Shown one piece after another: positions 25,215-34,780 of a stretch of DNA of 64,000 bases. Position numbers and translations under genes: made by a program. The notes beneath the pieces are model-generated. The model did no database searches and had not been told where the DNA came from. It saw only the letters and a program-made list of their open reading frames with translations. Within the stretch, counting starts at the first letter, position 1. Every line of letters begins with the position of its first letter. This DNA is from Roseibium album (GTDB lineage: Bacteria > Pseudomonadota > Alphaproteobacteria > Rhizobiales > Stappiaceae). The stretch is from NCBI RefSeq assembly GCF_001404515.1, contig NZ_CXWE01000005.1, positions 372,001 to 436,000 on the forward strand, given 5' to 3'.

Positions 25215-25583
25215 GACAACTCGCACGGATTGGTTCGCAACTCTGCGGCGAGTTTGCCTGCCGTTAGGGTGTCGCGCAAGGGGGATGGCTTCCGCCGGTC
25301 TACAATGCCTTACCTGTCGAAATCCCGTGTTCTTTACCCGTCTGCCGAGCTCAATGCCTAAATCCAGTATAGTTGTAAAACAGCAACATATTGTGACGCA
25401 AATGCACCACATTCGGCATGGCACGGAATTACCACTTGCAGCCACTCGAGAAAACGAGGTATCACCACGGCACCGATCAAGAGGTTGGCACAGACATCAA
25501 CGGTTAGGCTGTTTTTCTGCCGCCCGCGTGATCCGGCCCTGCCGAGTTTACGTACGGATGCTGTTCTGACAGATCGGAGATCC
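25215..25583. other. Leader region upstream of the tRNA-like RNAs
   Basis: No gene is supported. Direct reading finds a weak candidate sigma-54 promoter (25507-25520) pointing toward the tRNA-like RNAs and no strong sigma-70 promoter. Confidence 0.35.
25507..25520 (+). promoter_or_regulatory. Weak candidate sigma-54 (-24/-12) promoter
   Basis: GG at 25507-25508 and GC at 25519-25520 are separated by exactly ten bases (ctgtttttct), the invariant sigma-54 spacing. The flanking bases match TGGCACG-N4-TTGC only partly. A start near 25532 would place the first tRNA-like RNA ~50 bases downstream. A GG-N10-GC pair is expected by chance about once in 256 positions, so this is suggestive only. Confidence 0.25.
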
Positions 25584-25657
25584 GCGCATGAAGTTCAACG
25601 GTTGAACGCCGGGATATAACCCGGAGGCAACAGGTTCGACTCCTGTCATGTGTACCA
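25584..25657 (+). tRNA. tRNA-like RNA 1, with encoded CCA and a six-base anticodon loop
   Basis: Folding by hand gives a full cloverleaf. The acceptor stem 25584-25590 pairs with 25647-25653 over seven positions (two G-U). The D stem is GTTC/GAAC with a 7-base loop containing GG. The T arm is ACAGG-TTCGACT-CCTGT. The discriminator is A and CCA is encoded at 25655-25657. The anticodon arm is CCGGG-ATATAA-CCCGG, five pairs closing a loop of only six bases, so a normal anticodon cannot be assigned (U33 followed by AUA is one reading). It is better read as a tRNA-like RNA, or a pseudo-tRNA, than as a decoding tRNA. It lies upstream of a slipin and a KptA gene. Confidence 0.6.
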
Positions 25658-25727
25658 TGGATAGCTCAGTAGGTAGAGCATCGGACTGCGAATCCGACGG
25701 TCGCGGGTTCAACTCCCGCTCCACAAC
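25658..25727 (+). tRNA. tRNA-like RNA 2 (GCG, Arg-like anticodon) with a shortened acceptor stem
   Basis: D arm (GCTC/GAGC, 8-base loop), anticodon arm (TCGGA-CTGCGAA-TCCGA, anticodon GCG), 5-base variable loop and T arm (GCGGG-TTCAACT-CCCGC) are all perfect. The acceptor pairs only over four positions, TGGA (25658-25661) with TCCA (25720-25723); the three bases that should complete the 5' strand are the CCA end of RNA 1. The 3' end reads CAACC without a proper CCA. A GCG anticodon for Arg is unusual in bacteria, which normally use ACG. It is either an eroded tRNA gene or part of a dedicated tRNA-like tandem. Confidence 0.55.
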
Positions 25728-25733
25728 CCGGCC

Positions 25734-26136
25734 TTGAAAACCGGACTGGCTTCTTAAGCCGGCAGCTTTAGGTGCTGTTCAAATCATAGGGGATCTGAAG
25801 GGATCTTGCGGACGCAGGACGTGTAGCCCTGTCTTCGGACAAGGCGAGCGGATTGCCGACGCCAGGCGCCCTCGCCCGGTTGCCGTCGAAGGCTGTGCTG
25901 CGATTTTGCTGGACGTACCCCTTTTCGAAGGGGCGCAACCCGTCTCATCGCCGCAAGGCCCTCTGGCCGGGAACCCGTCGGGAGCCCTCGTGCACCCTTC
26001 AGGTCTCCACAATATCGCTTAGTGTTTTTCGCCCCGGATCGCCCGACAGGCGTACCGGAAACCACCAACTGCAAACAGAACATCAATGTGAAGAAAGGAC
26101 AGCCAGGTGCCCTAGCGCTATGGAAGGAGTATTGAA
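25734..26136 (+). other. Structured non-coding stretch between the tRNA-like RNAs and slipin
   Basis: No gene is supported here. The stretch is rich in stable hairpins: CCCCTT-TTCG-AAGGGG at 25918-25933 and a second TTCG-capped stem at 25827-25842 (TGTC/GACA with outer pairs), besides GGCTT/AAGCC near 25747-25760 and CAGC/GCTG near 25766-25780. It may be a long 5' leader of the slipin message or the body of a non-coding RNA. Confidence 0.4.
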
Positions 26137-27291
26137 ATGATGACTATTCTCGACAAGATCCGCGGGCGGACCCGCGTGGTAATTTCCGAAAACGAACGGG
26201 CGCTTCACCTCGTAAACGGTGAGCTCCAGGGCATACTTGAACCGGGTGTCCACAGCCTGAAAAACGGACGTGGCACACTGGTGGTCGAACGTCATTCTAT
26301 GGCGGTGCCCGAGTTCCGTTCCGGTTACGAGAAGGCGCTCTTCGATAAACTCCCAGACGTGGTTGAAAAGCACTTGACCGTCGTGCGGACCCGGTCCGCC
26401 GAAGTGGCGGTTGTCGACCGGGACGGCCGGGTTCACAAGGTTCTGGGTCCTGACGAAAGGCTCGTTCTGTGGACGGATACAGGACCGTGGACCTGGGAAC
26501 TGATCGACACGCAGGACCAGCCGGAGCTGACGCAGAAACTGCTGCGCCGGTTGGGCGATGCGAAGCAGACGCAGCAGTTTGAAATCGTTCGGGTGAGCGA
26601 GGGAAGTGTTGCACTGCTGTTTGTCGACGGTGTCCTTACCCGGACACTTCAGGCTGGTGTGTATGCGTTCTGGAAGGCCGGTCGGTCTTTGACGCAAAAG
26701 CTCATCGATCTGAAACGGCAGAGCCTCGATGTCACTGGCCAGGAAGTGCTGACGCTTGATCGTGTCACGATCCGGATCAACCTGTCTGCGGAATTCCGCG
26801 TGGTTGACCCGGTCAAGGCCGCCCAGGAGGTCAAGGACTTCACTGACACGCTGCACCGGGCGCTGCAGATGGTGTTCCGGAAACAGCTCGGTGCGCTGAA
26901 GCTTGACCAGATCCTCGAACGCAAGGGCGAGGTCAATGCGGAAGCAACTGCGCGGATCAAGTCGGACATGGCTGCGATCGGTGTCGAGATCCACGATATC
27001 GTCCTGAAGGATGTCATCCTGCCCGGCGAAATGCGTGAGATCCTCAACAAGGTGGTGACGGCTGAAAAAGAGGCCGAAGCCAACGTGATCCGGCGCCGGG
27101 AAGAAACCAACGCAACCCGTTCGCTTTTGAACACCGCCAAGGTCATGGCCGAAAACCCGGTCATGCTGCGGTTGAAGGAACTGGAAGCGCTGGAATCCAT
27201 TGCCGGCAAGGTGGATCGCCTGACGGTCCACAACGGCACCGGTGGCCTGATGAACGATCTCGTCAGGCTTCGCGACGACAGCGCGGCATAA
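26137..27291 (+). CDS. Slipin-family (SPFH / band-7) protein
   Basis: 384 residues, ATG at 26137 with GGAAGGAG eight bases upstream. The SPFH domain spans about 170-330 (LDVTGQEVLTLDRVTIRINL; ADLN-like EFRVVDPVKAAQEVKDFTD; LDQILERKGEVNAEATARIK) and ends in the alanine/glutamate-rich helix VVTAEKEAEANVIRRREETN that drives assembly. There is no N-terminal membrane hairpin, unlike stomatin. The first ~160 residues hold an extra domain (TRVVISENERALHLVNGELQ). Slipins of this longer, soluble form are found in RtcR/RtcB RNA-repair neighbourhoods (recalled, not checked). Upstream tRNA-like RNAs and downstream KptA fit such a setting. Confidence 0.85.
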   Translation: MMTILDKIRGRTRVVISENERALHLVNGELQGILEPGVHSLKNGRGTLVVERHSMAVPEFRSGYEKALFDKLPDVVEKHLTVVRTRSAEVAVVDRDGRVHKVLGPDERLVLWTDTGPWTWELIDTQDQPELTQKLLRRLGDAKQTQQFEIVRVSEGSVALLFVDGVLTRTLQAGVYAFWKAGRSLTQKLIDLKRQSLDVTGQEVLTLDRVTIRINLSAEFRVVDPVKAAQEVKDFTDTLHRALQMVFRKQLGALKLDQILERKGEVNAEATARIKSDMAAIGVEIHDIVLKDVILPGEMREILNKVVTAEKEAEANVIRRREETNATRSLLNTAKVMAENPVMLRLKELEALESIAGKVDRLTVHNGTGGLMNDLVRLRDDSAA

Positions 27292-27416
27292 GATAGGATG
27301 GCGCGGGGCAACCCGCGCCGTTTTCCTTCCCGCCGCCATTCCGGGACCATTGGCATCAATATCCAGACTGACCCTTTTCCCCGCCGGAGCGGTCAAACGC
27401 CCGGCAAAATCGATTA

Positions 27417-27989
27417 ATGAAAATGACAAACGACAAGAAAATTTCCAAACAGATGTCGTTCTGGCTGCGGCACTGCCCCGAAGACGCCGGACTTAAGCTG
27501 TCGGAAGCCGGTTGGACCGACGTCACCGCTCTCCTGAGCGCACTTGGTGAAAAAGGCATCGCATGCGACCTGAAGCGGCTGGTGGAAGTCGTCGCCCGCA
27601 ATGACAAGAAACGCTTCGAGTTTTCCGATGACGGCCAGTCCATTCGAGCCAGGCAAGGACACTCGATTGAAGTCGATCTCGGCTTGCTTCCGATGGTTCC
27701 ACCGGACTTTCTGTTTCATGGGACGGCGGAGCGGTATCTGAATTCAATCATGCAGGACGGTCTGAAGCCGATGAACAGACACCACGTCCATTTGTCAGGT
27801 GATCCGGCGACGGCCAAAATGGTCGGAAAACGACACGGAAAACCGATAGTCCTCAATGTAGCGGCCGGAAAGATGGCTCGAAACAGGCACAAATTCTACT
27901 GCACGGCCAACGGTGTCTGGCTTGTAGATACTGTCCCTCCCCAATTCCTGTCTCTTGTGGCAGACACCGCGTCGATCTTAATAAAATAA
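27417..27989 (+). CDS. kptA: RNA 2'-phosphotransferase (Tpt1/KptA family)
   Basis: 190 residues, full length. The N-terminal half opens with KISKQMSFWLRHCPEDAGLK, the Tpt1 signature that contains the catalytic Arg-His pair. The C-terminal NAD-binding half shows FLFHGTAERYLNSIMQDGLK, RHHVHLSGD and later an Arg-containing PIVLNVAAGKM. KptA moves an internal RNA 2'-phosphate to NAD, giving ADP-ribose 1'',2''-cyclic phosphate. In fungi it finishes tRNA splicing; bacteria usually lack a ligase that leaves such a mark, so the substrate is open. It follows slipin by 125 bases on the same strand, downstream of two tRNA-like RNAs, which supports an RNA-repair role. Confidence 0.92.
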   Translation: MKMTNDKKISKQMSFWLRHCPEDAGLKLSEAGWTDVTALLSALGEKGIACDLKRLVEVVARNDKKRFEFSDDGQSIRARQGHSIEVDLGLLPMVPPDFLFHGTAERYLNSIMQDGLKPMNRHHVHLSGDPATAKMVGKRHGKPIVLNVAAGKMARNRHKFYCTANGVWLVDTVPPQFLSLVADTASILIK

Positions 27990-28053
27990 TAAATTGCTTT
28001 CTTTATATGGCGACTTAATATAGAAAGATAATTCTTTCTTTATTGAGGCCGCC

Positions 28054-29547
28054 ATGTCTGTCAGTTCACCAGCGCAATCGCCTGCAACCGGAAATGTAGC
28101 CAATTCTGCATTGTTCTCGCCCGACAGGATTGCCGGCACGATTGCACTCATCCTTGGCGTCGGCTCCCATGCCCTGAACGGTTTCGTGACGACAGCCGTT
28201 CTGCCGGACATCATTCGGGAACTCGGAGGGCAGAACAGGGCATTCTGGGTTTTCAGTTCTTTTGAAATGATGGCCATTCTGGCCGGGTGTCTGACAGGCG
28301 CAACAAAGGTGCGGCTGGGGGCCCGGTTGCCGTTCATGGTGGCAACATCCCTCCTTGCAGGCGGCTCTGTCCTGGCAGGCCTGAGCACCTCTCTGGAGGG
28401 CCTGATCGCCGGGCGCGCCGTGCAAGGATTTGGTGAAGGCATGATTGTCGCGCTCTGTTACTCGCTGATCCCGGATCTGTTTCCGAACAATGTTGCTCCG
28501 CGAGTGTTTGCGATGCTGGCCGGTGTCTGGGCCCTGGCCGCTGGCATCGGCCCTTTATCGGCAGGATTGCTCACGGAACTCTGGTCGTGGCGCGCTGCTT
28601 TCCTGATCAACATCCCGCTGACTGTCCTGCTGTTCCTGCTGATGAATTCAGCATTGCCTGCCCGGTCTCGCGCGGAGCCGGATAAAAAAGCTGTTGATAC
28701 CGGTCGAAGAGGCGGTGACCGGATGGTGCTGCGTTTCACCCTTCTGACTGCCAGCATTCTTCTTTTGACAATGATCGGTGAAGTCCACCAGCCATTGCCG
28801 CTCGCCGCGACGATCCTGACAGGATTGATTGCGGCAGCATTGTTGTTGAAAATCGATCGCGTCAGTGTTCAGCGCCTTTTTCCGCTCAACGCCTTCAAGG
28901 CACGGACGGTCATAGGTCTGGGCACCTGGATCGTGTTTCTGATCTCGGTCTCGGCTGCCGTCCGTGCCGTTTTCATCACGACATTTGGTCAGGTTTACTG
29001 GGACCTGAGCGTCACACAGGCAAGTTATGTCGCTGCCGGCCTTGCTTTTTCCTGGTCCTTTTTCGCCTGGGTTTCGTCGAAGGCCCCCTCAAGACGAAGA
29101 GAACTCAACTACCTCGTGCTCGGTCCGCTTCTGATCGTTGCGGGAATGGTGATGACGGCCGCATCGATTGAGATGGCTTCGCTGCCGACTTTCGCTCTCG
29201 CAGCCATTGTCACCGGTGCCGGTCACGGACTGAGCAATCAGATCCTGCTTCGGTCATTGATGTACACCACCGGCAACCGGGAACAGGATCTTGTATCGAG
29301 CATTCTGCCGACGCTGTCGTCTGCAGGTATTGCCATCGGTGGCGGATTGACCGGGCTGATCGCAGTACTCACCGGGCTGGTAAGCGCAGGAGACACCACG
29401 CTTGTCTCTGCCGAGGCGGTTTCCCGGTCCGGGGCCGCGATTTTTTACATCAACGCTGCGCTGACAATCGTGCCGACCTGCGCGATGCTGGTTCTCCGGC
29501 ACAGGCTCATTGGGCTGGAAGCAAGCGAACGCGCGACTTCGAAGTAG
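28054..29547 (+). CDS. MFS transporter, 14-helix drug-efflux type
   Basis: 497 residues with about 14 hydrophobic segments, as in the DHA2 drug:proton antiporters. The family motif A region near GCLTGATKVRLGARLPF and motif C-like segment GPLSAGLLTELWSWRAAFLI are visible. It should be a proton-driven exporter of a toxic small molecule. GAGG lies six bases before the ATG. The preceding gap (27994-28050) has a strong AT-rich CTTTCTTTATAT / ATATAGAAAG partial inverted repeat that might be a regulator site. No dedicated regulator is adjacent. Confidence 0.85.
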   Translation: MSVSSPAQSPATGNVANSALFSPDRIAGTIALILGVGSHALNGFVTTAVLPDIIRELGGQNRAFWVFSSFEMMAILAGCLTGATKVRLGARLPFMVATSLLAGGSVLAGLSTSLEGLIAGRAVQGFGEGMIVALCYSLIPDLFPNNVAPRVFAMLAGVWALAAGIGPLSAGLLTELWSWRAAFLINIPLTVLLFLLMNSALPARSRAEPDKKAVDTGRRGGDRMVLRFTLLTASILLLTMIGEVHQPLPLAATILTGLIAAALLLKIDRVSVQRLFPLNAFKARTVIGLGTWIVFLISVSAAVRAVFITTFGQVYWDLSVTQASYVAAGLAFSWSFFAWVSSKAPSRRRELNYLVLGPLLIVAGMVMTAASIEMASLPTFALAAIVTGAGHGLSNQILLRSLMYTTGNREQDLVSSILPTLSSAGIAIGGGLTGLIAVLTGLVSAGDTTLVSAEAVSRSGAAIFYINAALTIVPTCAMLVLRHRLIGLEASERATSK

Positions 29548-29678
29548 GTGAATGCGGTCAAGAAGCACTCCCCGCCTGCAGAAAATGACAACCGCGCAAA
29601 GTGTGACGCAGCGGCATTGACTAAACGGGCGGGACAGCCGAAAATTTTCGCAAGATATTTTCAAGAACTGGTTTGTCC

Positions 29679-30572
29679 ATGAAGTTTCCAGCAGCGCGCA
29701 TTCTTTTCGATATGCATACTTGCCCGATGTGCATGGGCGTTCCCGCTCCCATTTTATGGAAGGGCGCGTGGACCGTGATAACCGGGATGTCACCGCAAGC
29801 GCGCGTGACCGACTTGTGCGTCTGTGTCGGCCCGCCTCCCCCCATCGGCGGCGACCCGATCGTGACCGGCGCCTGGAATGTACTGGTGGAAAAATTGCCA
29901 GCCGCACGGATGACGGACCTGACATTGAAAGCCGGATCCATTGTTACCGGGTACCCGCGCGTACTTATCGGCATGAGTGCCGGCGGTGGCGGCGCTGGCG
30001 GTGGAGCAGCGGCCGGACCCGGCCCTGTCGGCACGACCAATGTCGGGCCCTCCATCAAGATCGAGGGCACCGAGGAATTCCGGGAAAAAACCGTTCAGGC
30101 ACTGGCCAAGATTGCCCAGACGCCATCCGGGGCAAAGTTGCTGAACGATCTCCACAAGTCCGGCAAGACGATCACGATCAAGGAAACATCCGGCGGCAAC
30201 AAGGTCACCGGCTTCAACAGCGACGGTAAACTCGATTCCAGCGGCAAGCCGGGATCCGGCTGCGACACCACTGTGCATTACAATCCGAACCGGACCACCC
30301 TCGGCTCGGACGAAGCCTGGAAAACACGCCCTCCGGAAATCGGACTTGCCCATGAGCTGATCCACGCGCAACACGCCGCGGATGGTGAACTGGACTTTTC
30401 AAAGGTGGACAATGACAGCAAACCAGATCCGTCTGATCCGACCAAGAAAGCCAAGGTCATCAAGGAAGAAGCCAGAACCGTCGGTTTCCCGCCACATGAC
30501 AAGGAACCTTACAGCGAGAACAAGATCCGCGATGAATGGGATCCCAAGCAACCTCAACGTCCATACTATTAA
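29679..30572 (+). CDS. PAAR-domain protein with C-terminal HExxH metallopeptidase (putative type VI effector)
   Basis: 298 residues from ATG 29679. The N-terminal ~98 residues are a PAAR domain (FPAARILFD, CMGVPAPIL, LPAARMTDLT, GYPRVLIGMSAG), the spike tip of type VI secretion systems. A Gly/Ala-rich linker follows (GGGGAGGGAAAGPGPVG). The C-terminal domain carries H225-E-L-I-H229 in IGLAHELIHAQH, a zinc-peptidase motif in the M91/NleD-like context. The domain order, spike plus toxin, is that of a secreted effector. The next gene starts inside this one and is the candidate immunity or partner protein. No other type VI genes are in the window. Confidence 0.8.
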   Translation: MKFPAARILFDMHTCPMCMGVPAPILWKGAWTVITGMSPQARVTDLCVCVGPPPPIGGDPIVTGAWNVLVEKLPAARMTDLTLKAGSIVTGYPRVLIGMSAGGGGAGGGAAAGPGPVGTTNVGPSIKIEGTEEFREKTVQALAKIAQTPSGAKLLNDLHKSGKTITIKETSGGNKVTGFNSDGKLDSSGKPGSGCDTTVHYNPNRTTLGSDEAWKTRPPEIGLAHELIHAQHAADGELDFSKVDNDSKPDPSDPTKKAKVIKEEARTVGFPPHDKEPYSENKIRDEWDPKQPQRPYY

Positions 30573-31206
30573 TCGGCGCAATTTCATGGCAGGTCTGACG
30601 GCGTTCGGCCTCACCTGCGCTATCGAGAAAAAGGCGGCAGCAATGTCAGCAATCACGAACCAGAACAGCGACATGACCCTGTCTGCACACCTGCGCGAGG
30701 ACAAGGGTCTGCTGCTGACCTATCAGGTAAACAATACGTCCGGCAGAACCATGTATCTCTTCGACGTTCTGCACGGCGAGTTTGACGGTTCCGCCTACCC
30801 GCTCGTTGATGCCTGCTATGCGACGATCGAACAGGGTCAGCTGGTTCTGAGCCGGCAGATCATCGCAGTCCCGGACGACATCCTGGTCGAATCGGAAAAC
30901 ATACCCTTCGTCACGGCGATCAAGCCGGGCTTCTCGGTCGAAAAGACCGTCCGGCAGGTTCAGCCTGTCTTTCCCTGGACGCCCTACACCGACCACGACA
31001 GCATTCCCGAAGCAAAGGGGGTGATGAAATTGAATGTCTGGTTCCGGCTGGGTTATTTTCTGGGCGTCGACGGCACAAACGATCTGGTAAAGGCCATGCC
31101 GACCGATCAGGGCACACGAGCTGCCTTCGACCCGTTCCCCTTCGAGTCCCAGAAGTTGCTCATGACCGGGCCACTCGGAACGGTCGATGTCTACGATCTG
31201 AAGTAG
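30532..31206 (+). CDS. Small protein with Tat-like leader, candidate immunity protein of the PAAR effector
   Basis: 224 residues from ATG 30532, 41 bases inside the effector gene, which implies coupled translation. The start follows no clear ribosome-binding site; ATG 30586 is an alternative. Residues 15-35 (INRRNFMAGLTAFGLTC) look like a twin-arginine signal with R-R-N-F-M and a hydrophobic stretch. The rest is a beta-rich domain of unknown family (TLSAHLREDKGLLLTYQVNN; RTMYLFDVLHGEFDGSAYP). Position and overlap suggest immunity to the metallopeptidase, possibly acting in the periplasm. That role is inference. Confidence 0.65.
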   Translation: MNGIPSNLNVHTINRRNFMAGLTAFGLTCAIEKKAAAMSAITNQNSDMTLSAHLREDKGLLLTYQVNNTSGRTMYLFDVLHGEFDGSAYPLVDACYATIEQGQLVLSRQIIAVPDDILVESENIPFVTAIKPGFSVEKTVRQVQPVFPWTPYTDHDSIPEAKGVMKLNVWFRLGYFLGVDGTNDLVKAMPTDQGTRAAFDPFPFESQKLLMTGPLGTVDVYDLK

Positions 31207-31223
31207 AGCACGCGGGTTGTCAC

Positions 31224-32570
<1,347 letters not shown>

Positions 32571-32727
32571 AAATGAGCCCTCGAACGGAAGTCTTCGATC
32601 AAACAGAACAATTCCGGGAAAGGTGGTGATCGGAGTTCTGTCTGGAATTACGTCAAACTTGAAGACTAGAGCGTATCAACAGATTTTTAAGTTGGAAAAC
32701 GCTCCAAAATCCACATGCTCCCAAACA

Positions 32728-32757
32728 AAAAACCCGGCATGGCAGCCGGGTTTTTAA
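32728..32757 (-). terminator. Rho-independent terminator of rpoD (bidirectional)
   Basis: AACCCGGC (32731-32738) and GCCGGGTT (32745-32752) pair around ATGGCA with A and T tracts on both sides, so it can stop transcripts from either direction. It lies 26 bases beyond the rpoD stop. Confidence 0.8.
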
Positions 32758-32782
32758 AAAATGCGAGACGTCGACCGGCCTC

Positions 32783-34780
32783 TTAACTGTCCAGGAACGA
32801 GCGCAGCTTGCGCGAACGGCTCGGGTGCTTCAGCTTCCGGAGCGCCTTGGCCTCGATCTGGCGAATACGCTCGCGCGTCACCGAGAACTGCTGACCGACT
32901 TCTTCCAGCGTATGGTCGGTGTTCATGCCGATGCCGAAACGCATGCGAAGAACACGTTCCTCGCGTGGTGTCAGCGAAGCAAGCACCCGCGTGGTGGTTT
33001 CGCGCAGGTTCGACTGGATCGCCGCATCGATCGGCAGGACCGCGTTCTTGTCCTCGATGAAATCGCCGAGGTGGGAATCTTCCTCGTCCCCGATCGGGGT
33101 CTCGAGGGAAATCGGCTCCTTGGCAATCTTCAGAACCTTGCGGACCTTTTCCAGCGGCATCTGCAGCTTTTCGGCAAGTTCTTCCGGGGTCGGCTCACGG
33201 CCGATTTCGTGCAGCATCTGGCGCGATGTTCTGACGATCTTGTTGATCGTCTCGATCATGTGCACCGGAATACGGATCGTGCGGGCCTGATCGGCAATCG
33301 AGCGCGTGATTGCCTGCCGGATCCACCACGTGGCGTAAGTCGAAAACTTGTAACCGCGCCGGTATTCGAATTTGTCCACCGCCTTCATCAGGCCGATATT
33401 GCCTTCCTGGATAAGATCCAGGAACTGCAGTCCGCGGTTGGTGTATTTCTTGGCGATGGAAATCACGAGGCGCAGGTTCGCCTCGACCATTTCCTTCTTG
33501 GCGATACGTGCTTCGCGTTCACCCTTTTGCACCATTGCCACGATGCGGCGGAATTCGGTGATCTCAAGGCCCGTTTCCGTGGCCAGCGTCTGGATTTCCT
33601 GGCGCAGCTCGCGAACGGTTTCCTTTTCCCGGGCGATGAAGTTCTTCCAGCCGCGAGTGGACAGGTTCGCCACCTTGCGAAGCCAGTTCGGGTCCAGTTC
33701 CGCACCCTGATACTGCTTCAGAAAATCGGAGCGATCGACGTTGTAGCTGTCAGCAAGGCGCAGCAAGCGGCCTTCATAGCCCATCAGGCGCTTGTTGATG
33801 TCGTAGAGCTGGGCAACCAGAGCATCGATACGGTTCTGGTTGAGCGACAGGCTCTTCACATCGACGATGATGTCTTCTTTCAGCTTCTTGTAACGGCGCT
33901 CCTGGCTCGGTGACAGGGTCTTGTTGGCCAGCTTGTTTTCAACCAGCTGGTCCTGAAGACGGCGCAGCTTCTTGTAGTTGTCCGCAATGTTGTCGAAGGT
34001 TTCCAGAACGCCCGGTTTCAGCTCGGCTTCCATCGCGCTGAGGGAGACGTTGGATTCAAACTCGTCGTCGTCATCCTCGTCGCTGTCGCCTTCGCCTTCT
34101 TCGTTCTCCGTATCTTCGGAGACGCCGTCCTTGGACTTTTCTTCGCCGGCTTCGCTCGGGGCAACATCGTCATTTGCTACCGCGGGGCCTGCCTTTGCGT
34201 CCGGTCCGGCATAAGTGGCTTCCAGGTCGATAATGTCACGCAGAAGCACCTGGGCTTCGTTGAGTTCATCGCGCCAGATAATGATTGCCTGGAATGTCAG
34301 CGGACTTTCGCAAAGACCGGCGATCATGGCTTCCCGACCGGCCTCGATGCGCTTGGCAATCGCGATCTCGCCCTCGCGGGAGAGCAGTTCAACCGACCCC
34401 ATCTCGCGCAGATACATGCGCACCGGATCGTCGGTCCGATCGGCGGGTTCTTTGGTATTGGTTGTTTTCGCAACGGCTGTGGTGGTGGTGGTCGCCAATT
34501 CGCCGCCATCGACTTCATCCGGGCCGTCTTCAGCGTCTTCGGAATCGATCACGTTGATACCCATGTCGGAGAGCATGGACATGGTGTCTTCGATCTTCTC
34601 TGACGAAACCTGCTCGGAAGGCAGAACTTCGTTCAGCTCGTCATATGTGACGTAGCCGCGCTTCTTGGCGGCTTTGATCATCTTCTTGACAGCGGCATCC
34701 GACAGGTCGAGCAGCGGACCGTCCGGTCCGTCCGAGCTTGCTTCCTGTGTCTCGTCTGCTTGTGTCGCTTTGGCTACCAT
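32783..34780 (-). CDS. rpoD: RNA polymerase primary sigma factor RpoD (sigma-70)
   Basis: 665 residues, ATG at 34780 with GGAG seven bases before. Region 1.1 covers the start; the acidic stretch near 190-235 is the variable non-conserved region. Region 2 is seen in [20 protein letters not shown] and [20 protein letters not shown]. Region 4 is seen in [17 protein letters not shown] and [20 protein letters not shown]. These bind the core polymerase and recognise -10 and -35 elements. It sits downstream of dnaG on the same strand with 499 bases between, the alphaproteobacterial dnaG-rpoD order. Confidence 0.97.
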   Translation of the reverse strand: MVAKATQADETQEASSDGPDGPLLDLSDAAVKKMIKAAKKRGYVTYDELNEVLPSEQVSSEKIEDTMSMLSDMGINVIDSEDAEDGPDEVDGGELATTTTTAVAKTTNTKEPADRTDDPVRMYLREMGSVELLSREGEIAIAKRIEAGREAMIAGLCESPLTFQAIIIWRDELNEAQVLLRDIIDLEATYAGPDAKAGPAVANDDVAPSEAGEEKSKDGVSEDTENEEGEGDSDEDDDDEFESNVSLSAMEAELKPGVLETFDNIADNYKKLRRLQDQLVENKLANKTLSPSQERRYKKLKEDIIVDVKSLSLNQNRIDALVAQLYDINKRLMGYEGRLLRLADSYNVDRSDFLKQYQGAELDPNWLRKVANLSTRGWKNFIAREKETVRELRQEIQTLATETGLEITEFRRIVAMVQKGEREARIAKKEMVEANLRLVISIAKKYTNRGLQFLDLIQEGNIGLMKAVDKFEYRRGYKFSTYATWWIRQAITRSIADQARTIRIPVHMIETINKIVRTSRQMLHEIGREPTPEELAEKLQMPLEKVRKVLKIAKEPISLETPIGDEEDSHLGDFIEDKNAVLPIDAAIQSNLRETTTRVLASLTPREERVLRMRFGIGMNTDHTLEEVGQQFSVTRERIRQIEAKALRKLKHPSRSRKLRSFLDS

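Noticed and set aside
25419..25440. TGGCACG followed by TTGCA as a sigma-54 promoter
   Set aside because: The GG and GC are 16 bases apart instead of ten, so this cannot be a -24/-12 element.
25658..25727. Functional tRNA-Arg(GCG)
   Set aside because: The acceptor stem has only four pairs and the 3' end lacks CCA; bacteria read these codons with ACG. It is listed as tRNA-like, not as a normal tRNA.
26083..27429. 448-residue minus-strand open frame antisense to slipin
   Set aside because: High GC keeps the antisense frame open. Codon pattern and lack of motifs show that the slipin strand is the real one.
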